Origin: Ruminococcus flavefaciens
GTDB taxonomy: Bacteria > Bacillota > Clostridia > Oscillospirales > Ruminococcaceae
DNA: 15,676 bases
Reading direction: 5' to 3'
Assembly (NCBI GenBank): GCA_002310115.1
Contig: DBYI01000099.1
Location: 1 to 15,676, forward strand
Shown: piece by piece, positions 13,391 to 15,676 of the stretch
Layout: each line of letters starts with the position of its first letter
How positions within the stretch are numbered: the first letter of the stretch is position 1
Program-made: the position numbers and the translations under genes
Notes under the pieces: generated by a model
What the model was told of the DNA's origin: nothing
Database searches by the model: none
What the model saw: the letters and a program-made list of their open reading frames with translations, nothing else

Positions 13391-14317
13391 CTATTTCTTC
13401 TTCCATTTTAGCAGCGCAAAGGCTGTAATTCCTGTCAAAAGCGCTGTAAGGCTCAACGCAACCCATGTATAGTTAAATGGTATATCATTAGTATTTATAC
13501 CGTAGAACGCAAACATAATATTCGGTATCTGCAGGATTATGGTGACGATAGTCAATCGCCACATTACAGTGTTCTGATTATTGGAGATTATCGACGAAAA
13601 GCCATCCATCATACTGGACAGGATACCAGAATAGATGCTTGACATCTCGATTGCCTGCTTCATCTCTATAAGCACATCTTCAAGAAGGTCCTGATCCTCG
13701 TCGTATAGCTTTATTACTCTACCACGGAATATTTTCTCAATTGTTGCTTCATTTGCTTTAAGCGAGGTGGAAAAGTATACGAGTGACTTCTCCAACGCAA
13801 GGAGCTGCATAAGAAGCTCGTTCTTCATTGCGTCGTGGAGTTCCTGCTCAGCTGCCGACGAAATCTTGTCTATCTGTTTCAGGTATGTAAGAAACAGAGC
13901 TGATATCCTAAGAAGCAACTGCAACACGAACCTCGTCTTGAAATCCGGACGCAGATTGCGTATACCGCCTCTTGTCGCTTCGTTAATTATCTGGGTTTCA
14001 CGGATAGAGATAGTAAATACGTAATCCGCCGTAACTATTATGCCCATAGGTAAAGTATAGAAGTTCTTGGTTTTGTCGTCATCTATAGCAGAAACTGGTG
14101 TATCAATGATAACAAGAGTCTGTTCGTCCTCGCGTTCGATACGCGATGATTCCTCCTCATCTATAGAAGACTTTACAAAGCCACTGTCGAGACCGTAATC
14201 TTCGATGAGCTCCTTTACCTCCTGCGGAGTGGGATCAACAACAGAGATCCAGCAACCTTCGACAGGAGCTTCGCACTGTGTAAGCGTGCCTTTTTCGTAA
14301 TTATAAAAGCTTATCAT
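13391..14317 (-). CDS. corA: CorA-family divalent cation transporter, GIN variant
   Basis: The 308-residue protein has the CorA layout: a soluble acidic N-terminal domain (1-245) with long helices, then two membrane helices at about 251-271 and 284-304 and a basic tail KWKKK. The signature after the first helix is FYGIN (271-275) where Mg2+ transporters have YGMN. The following loop NTNDIPF is the usual short periplasmic loop. GMN is the selectivity motif; natural GIN variants are known in the family, for example among ZntB-type zinc transporters, so the ion (Mg2+, Co2+, Zn2+) is open. The ribosome site GGAAGG (14326-14331) lies 8 nt before the ATG and can be masked by leader RNA. The gene has its own promoter and terminator and no operon partners. 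The symbol denotes family. Confidence 0.9.
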   Translation of the reverse strand: MISFYNYEKGTLTQCEAPVEGCWISVVDPTPQEVKELIEDYGLDSGFVKSSIDEEESSRIEREDEQTLVIIDTPVSAIDDDKTKNFYTLPMGIIVTADYVFTISIRETQIINEATRGGIRNLRPDFKTRFVLQLLLRISALFLTYLKQIDKISSAAEQELHDAMKNELLMQLLALEKSLVYFSTSLKANEATIEKIFRGRVIKLYDEDQDLLEDVLIEMKQAIEMSSIYSGILSSMMDGFSSIISNNQNTVMWRLTIVTIILQIPNIMFAFYGINTNDIPFNYTWVALSLTALLTGITAFALLKWKKK

Positions 14318-14324
14318 GATATTC

Positions 14325-14410
14325 GCCTTCCACTAAACGCAGAAAGGCTTGCTCCTTTCACCGAGATTCACTTCGGCAAAAGGACGAGAGCATTATCGTC
14401 TGCCGAAGCG
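14325..14410 (-). promoter_or_regulatory. corA leader with competing hairpins (candidate attenuator)
   Basis: On the - strand RNA, 14410-14401 pairs with 14378-14369 (10 bp), with an inner GACGA/TCGTC stem (14400-14396 with 14387-14383). Downstream, GCCTTTC (14348-14342) pairs with GGAAGGC (14331-14325) and hides the corA ribosome site. GAAAGG (14359-14354) competes for the same CCTTTC and would free the site. CCTTTT (14383-14378) can in turn pair with GAAAGG. The leader peptide stop codon lies inside the first hairpin. No M-box or other known riboswitch core was recognised. Confidence 0.6.
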
Positions 14411-14449
14411 TTGAATACTATTCAAATTCCCATAAGGGTCAGAACTCAT
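14393..14449 (-). CDS. 18-residue leader peptide upstream of corA
   Basis: MSSDPYGNLNSIQRFGRR starts at 14449 with AGGAGGTG (14454-14461) about 6 nt upstream, a stronger ribosome site than that of corA itself. It ends with TAA at 14393-14395, in the loop of the first leader hairpin; its last five sense codons cover the hairpin's 5' arm. Translation to the end would melt that hairpin. Pro5, Gly7 and Gln13 and the arginine-rich end (RFGRR) could set ribosome pausing. Enterobacterial mgtA and corA also use leader ORFs, but there is no sequence match. It may be a regulatory peptide without other function. Confidence 0.6.
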   Translation of the reverse strand: MSSDPYGNLNSIQRFGRR

Positions 14450-14479
14450 AATGCACCTCCTGATTCATAATGCAGTATT

Positions 14480-14509
14480 ATTATATCACACTTTCTGCAC
14501 CGATTACAA
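14480..14509 (-). promoter_or_regulatory. promoter of the corA leader
   Basis: On the - strand, TTGTAA (14504-14509), an 18-bp spacer and TATAAT (14480-14485) are seen, with TGA forming an extended -10. The start point near 14473 gives a leader of about 155 nt. TGCATTATGA is repeated directly at 14465-14474 and 14446-14455, around the leader-peptide ribosome site. Confidence 0.75.
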
Positions 14510-14512
14510 GTA

Positions 14513-14555
14513 TTTTTTAAAAAAATCAGCTGTCAGAGATAATGTCTGACAGCTG
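14513..14555 (-). terminator. terminator of the surface protein gene
   Basis: An 11-bp perfect stem (14527-14537 with 14545-14555) has a 7-nt loop. On the - strand it is followed by ATTTTTTT. It lies 26 nt after the surface protein stop codon and just before the corA promoter. Confidence 0.9.
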
Positions 14556-14581
14556 TTAAATAATTCATATAAATTTTATCC

Positions 14582-15676
14582 TCAGTCCTCGTCACGCTTT
14601 CTTGAACGTGCTGCGAATGATCCAGCAACTGCAAGAGCAATAACTGCCATAGCAGCTCCCATGCCCTTTACGCCTGTCTTAGGCGAATCAGAATTGCTCT
14701 TTGTAGCAGTTCCGTTGGACTTTGTTGTAGTTGTAGTTGTCGTTGTGGAAGTAGTAGTCGTTGTCGGATCTGTTGTGGACGTTGTAATTTCTGTTGTGGT
14801 TGTTCTTGAAACAGCACTACTGTCGTCTGTAATTGTTGTTGTAGTAGCGGTTACCTCCTGTCCCTTCTGATCCGTTGTAGTAGTTGTTGTAGATGTTGTG
14901 CTTGTCGTTGTAGTAGATGTAGTAGTAGGAGTTGTAGTAGTCGTAGTTGTTGTAGTTGTTGTAGTTGTAGGAGTTGTAGTAGTTGTAGTAGTTGTAGTTG
15001 TTGTTGTAGTTGTCGTGCTTGTTGTAGATGTTGTAGTAGTTGTTGTTGTTGTCGTGCTTGTTGTAGATGTTGTAGTAGTTGTTGTTGTAGTTGTTGTGCT
15101 TGTTGTAGATGTTGTAGATGTTGTAGATGTTGTAGATGTTGTTGATGTTGTAGTTGATGTAGTTGTTGTGGAAGTTGTTGTTGTCGTAGTAGTTGTTGTT
15201 GTCGTAGTAGTTGTTGTTGTAGTAGTTGTTGTTGTAATAATACGCTTATCTGTCATTACAACTGTATCATCAGACTCGCTACCCTTTATTACCTTGCCTT
15301 CCTTGACTGTGAACTCAATGCTTTCTGCCTTTTCATACTCAGCAGGAGCCTGGAGCTCAACAAGGGTATATGTACCGTCCTCAACAGATACAATTGTCTT
15401 TTCTGTACCTGAAATCCATACAAGTGCATTACCAACGCTGTTTACAGCTTCACCATCCTTACCGACCTCAAGCTGTCCGTCCTTGAAGGTAATTGTCTTA
15501 CCATCCGCAGTCTTACCTGTGAGAGTAAGCTTAGCACCCTTAACTTCGCTGCCTGCAATGTCATCTACCTTATTGATATTGACCTTTGCAGTTGCAACAG
15601 CAGTTGTTGTAGTTGTCGTTGATGTAGTTGTAGATGTTGTAGTAGAAGTTGTAGTTGTCGTGCTTGTTGTAGATGT
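14582..15676 (-). CDS. sortase-anchored SpaA-domain surface protein, C-terminal part
   Basis: The frame is open from the right edge to the stop, 364 residues; the start lies outside. An internal ATG at 15256 (MTDKR) is the end of a domain, not a start. From the edge: a Thr/Ser linker (15676-15602), one SpaA/CNA-B-like domain (about 15595-15240) beginning VNINKVDD and including DGTYTLVELQAPAEY and a final VVMTDKR, a Thr-rich stretch of about 170 residues, and a wall-sorting signal: SPKTG, a hydrophobic helix (GMGAAMAVIALAVAGSFAA) and tail RSRKRDED. The Lys in INKVD and the Glu in VELQAP are candidate isopeptide partners. A sortase should link it to peptidoglycan. The linker on both sides of the domain suggests further SpaA units to the right. 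Likely an adhesin, pilin or scaffold component. Confidence 0.9.
   Translation of the reverse strand, partial: TSTTSTTTTTSTTTSTTTSTTTTTTAVATAKVNINKVDDIAGSEVKGAKLTLTGKTADGKTITFKDGQLEVGKDGEAVNSVGNALVWISGTEKTIVSVEDGTYTLVELQAPAEYEKAESIEFTVKEGKVIKGSESDDTVVMTDKRIITTTTTTTTTTTTTTTTTTTTTSTTTTSTTTSTTSTTSTTSTTSTTSTTTTTTTTTTSTTSTTTTTTTTTSTTSTTTTTTTTTTTTTTTPTTTTTTTTTTTTTPTTTSTTTTSTTSTTTTTTDQKGQEVTATTTTITDDSSAVSRTTTTEITTSTTDPTTTTTSTTTTTTTTKSNGTATKSNSDSPKTGVKGMGAAMAVIALAVAGSFAARSRKRDED
14881..15240. repeat. low-complexity Thr-codon repeat tract
   Basis: On the + strand this is GTT/GTA/GTC-type triplets encoding Thr/Ser on the - strand. Nested repeats include four exact copies of the 9-mer GTTGTAGAT (15102-15137, coding Thr-Ser-Thr) and three imperfect copies of a 39-42-bp unit starting TGTCGTGCTT at 15011 and 15050 and TGTTGTGCTT at 15092. 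Such DNA is prone to slippage and to assembly collapse. Confidence 0.9.

Noticed and set aside
14318..14473. M-box (Mg2+) riboswitch upstream of corA
   Set aside because: The length and gene fit, but the conserved M-box core blocks were not found, and the stems present are simple local hairpins around a leader ORF.
14881..15240. CRISPR-like or VNTR array
   Set aside because: The repeats are in-frame Thr/Ser codons with no unique spacers of constant length; it is a coding low-complexity tract.
15254..15256. Start of the surface protein gene at MTDKR
   Set aside because: The frame is open to the right edge and encodes a SpaA-like domain whose last strand is VVMTDKR, so the ATG is internal.

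Overview
The window looks like a chromosomal segment of an anaerobic gut or rumen member of the Oscillospiraceae, most likely a Ruminococcus close to R. flavefaciens or R. albus. The reasons are moderate-to-low GC, AGGAGG-type ribosome binding sites, TTGACA/TATAAT promoters, a type I dockerin on a secreted peptidase, a Thr-rich sortase-anchored surface protein with an SPKTG signal, and a GTP-dependent PEP carboxykinase. The genus is inferred from this gene content and was not tested by a search. No IS element, CRISPR array, rRNA or tRNA gene was seen.

Layout. 1-540: terminator of an upstream + gene, a small two-helix membrane protein that looks like the C-terminal part of a DUF3592-type protein, and the pckA terminator. 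575-2515: pckA (PEP carboxykinase) on the - strand, with a perfect-consensus promoter. 2521-3114: AT-rich gap, a + promoter, about 200 nt of probably structured untranslated leader, and a 63-residue DUF6472-like Cys-rich protein. 3111-7831: germination-receptor-like genes on the - strand (gerAA, gerAB and a separate truncated Ger(x)C-like lipoprotein), split by a + strand pair: a CPBP-family membrane protein lacking its catalytic residues, and tadA. 7973-13190: a - strand run containing a Big_14-like lipoprotein, nadC, an RlaP-like nucleotidyltransferase, a dockerin-bearing VanY D,D-carboxypeptidase and nadB. nadB and nadC are separated and nadA is absent. 13195-14509: a tandem 28-bp repeat, then corA with a long leader. 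14513-15676: terminator and the C-terminal part of a SpaA-domain, poly-threonine, sortase-anchored surface protein that runs off the right edge.

How the genes fit together. nadB and nadC supply two steps of de novo NAD synthesis: aspartate oxidation and quinolinate phosphoribosyl transfer. pckA sits at the PEP/oxaloacetate node, which in succinate-forming rumen cocci probably runs toward oxaloacetate. VanY trims peptidoglycan and may be held on the cell surface through its dockerin. The SPKTG protein is covalently anchored to the wall. The ger genes encode parts of a nutrient receptor normally found in spore inner membranes. Their presence beside a reduced Ger(x)C protein is notable if the host is a Ruminococcus regarded as non-sporulating.

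The most interesting non-coding signal is upstream of corA. An 18-codon leader peptide with a strong ribosome binding site ends inside a stable hairpin. Downstream, complementary segments can form either a stem that hides the corA ribosome binding site or a competing stem that frees it. This is the layout of a translation-coupled attenuator. It matches no riboswitch class I recognise, including the M-box. Second are the structured leader at 2709-2922 and a 17-bp perfect palindrome covering the nadB ribosome binding site.
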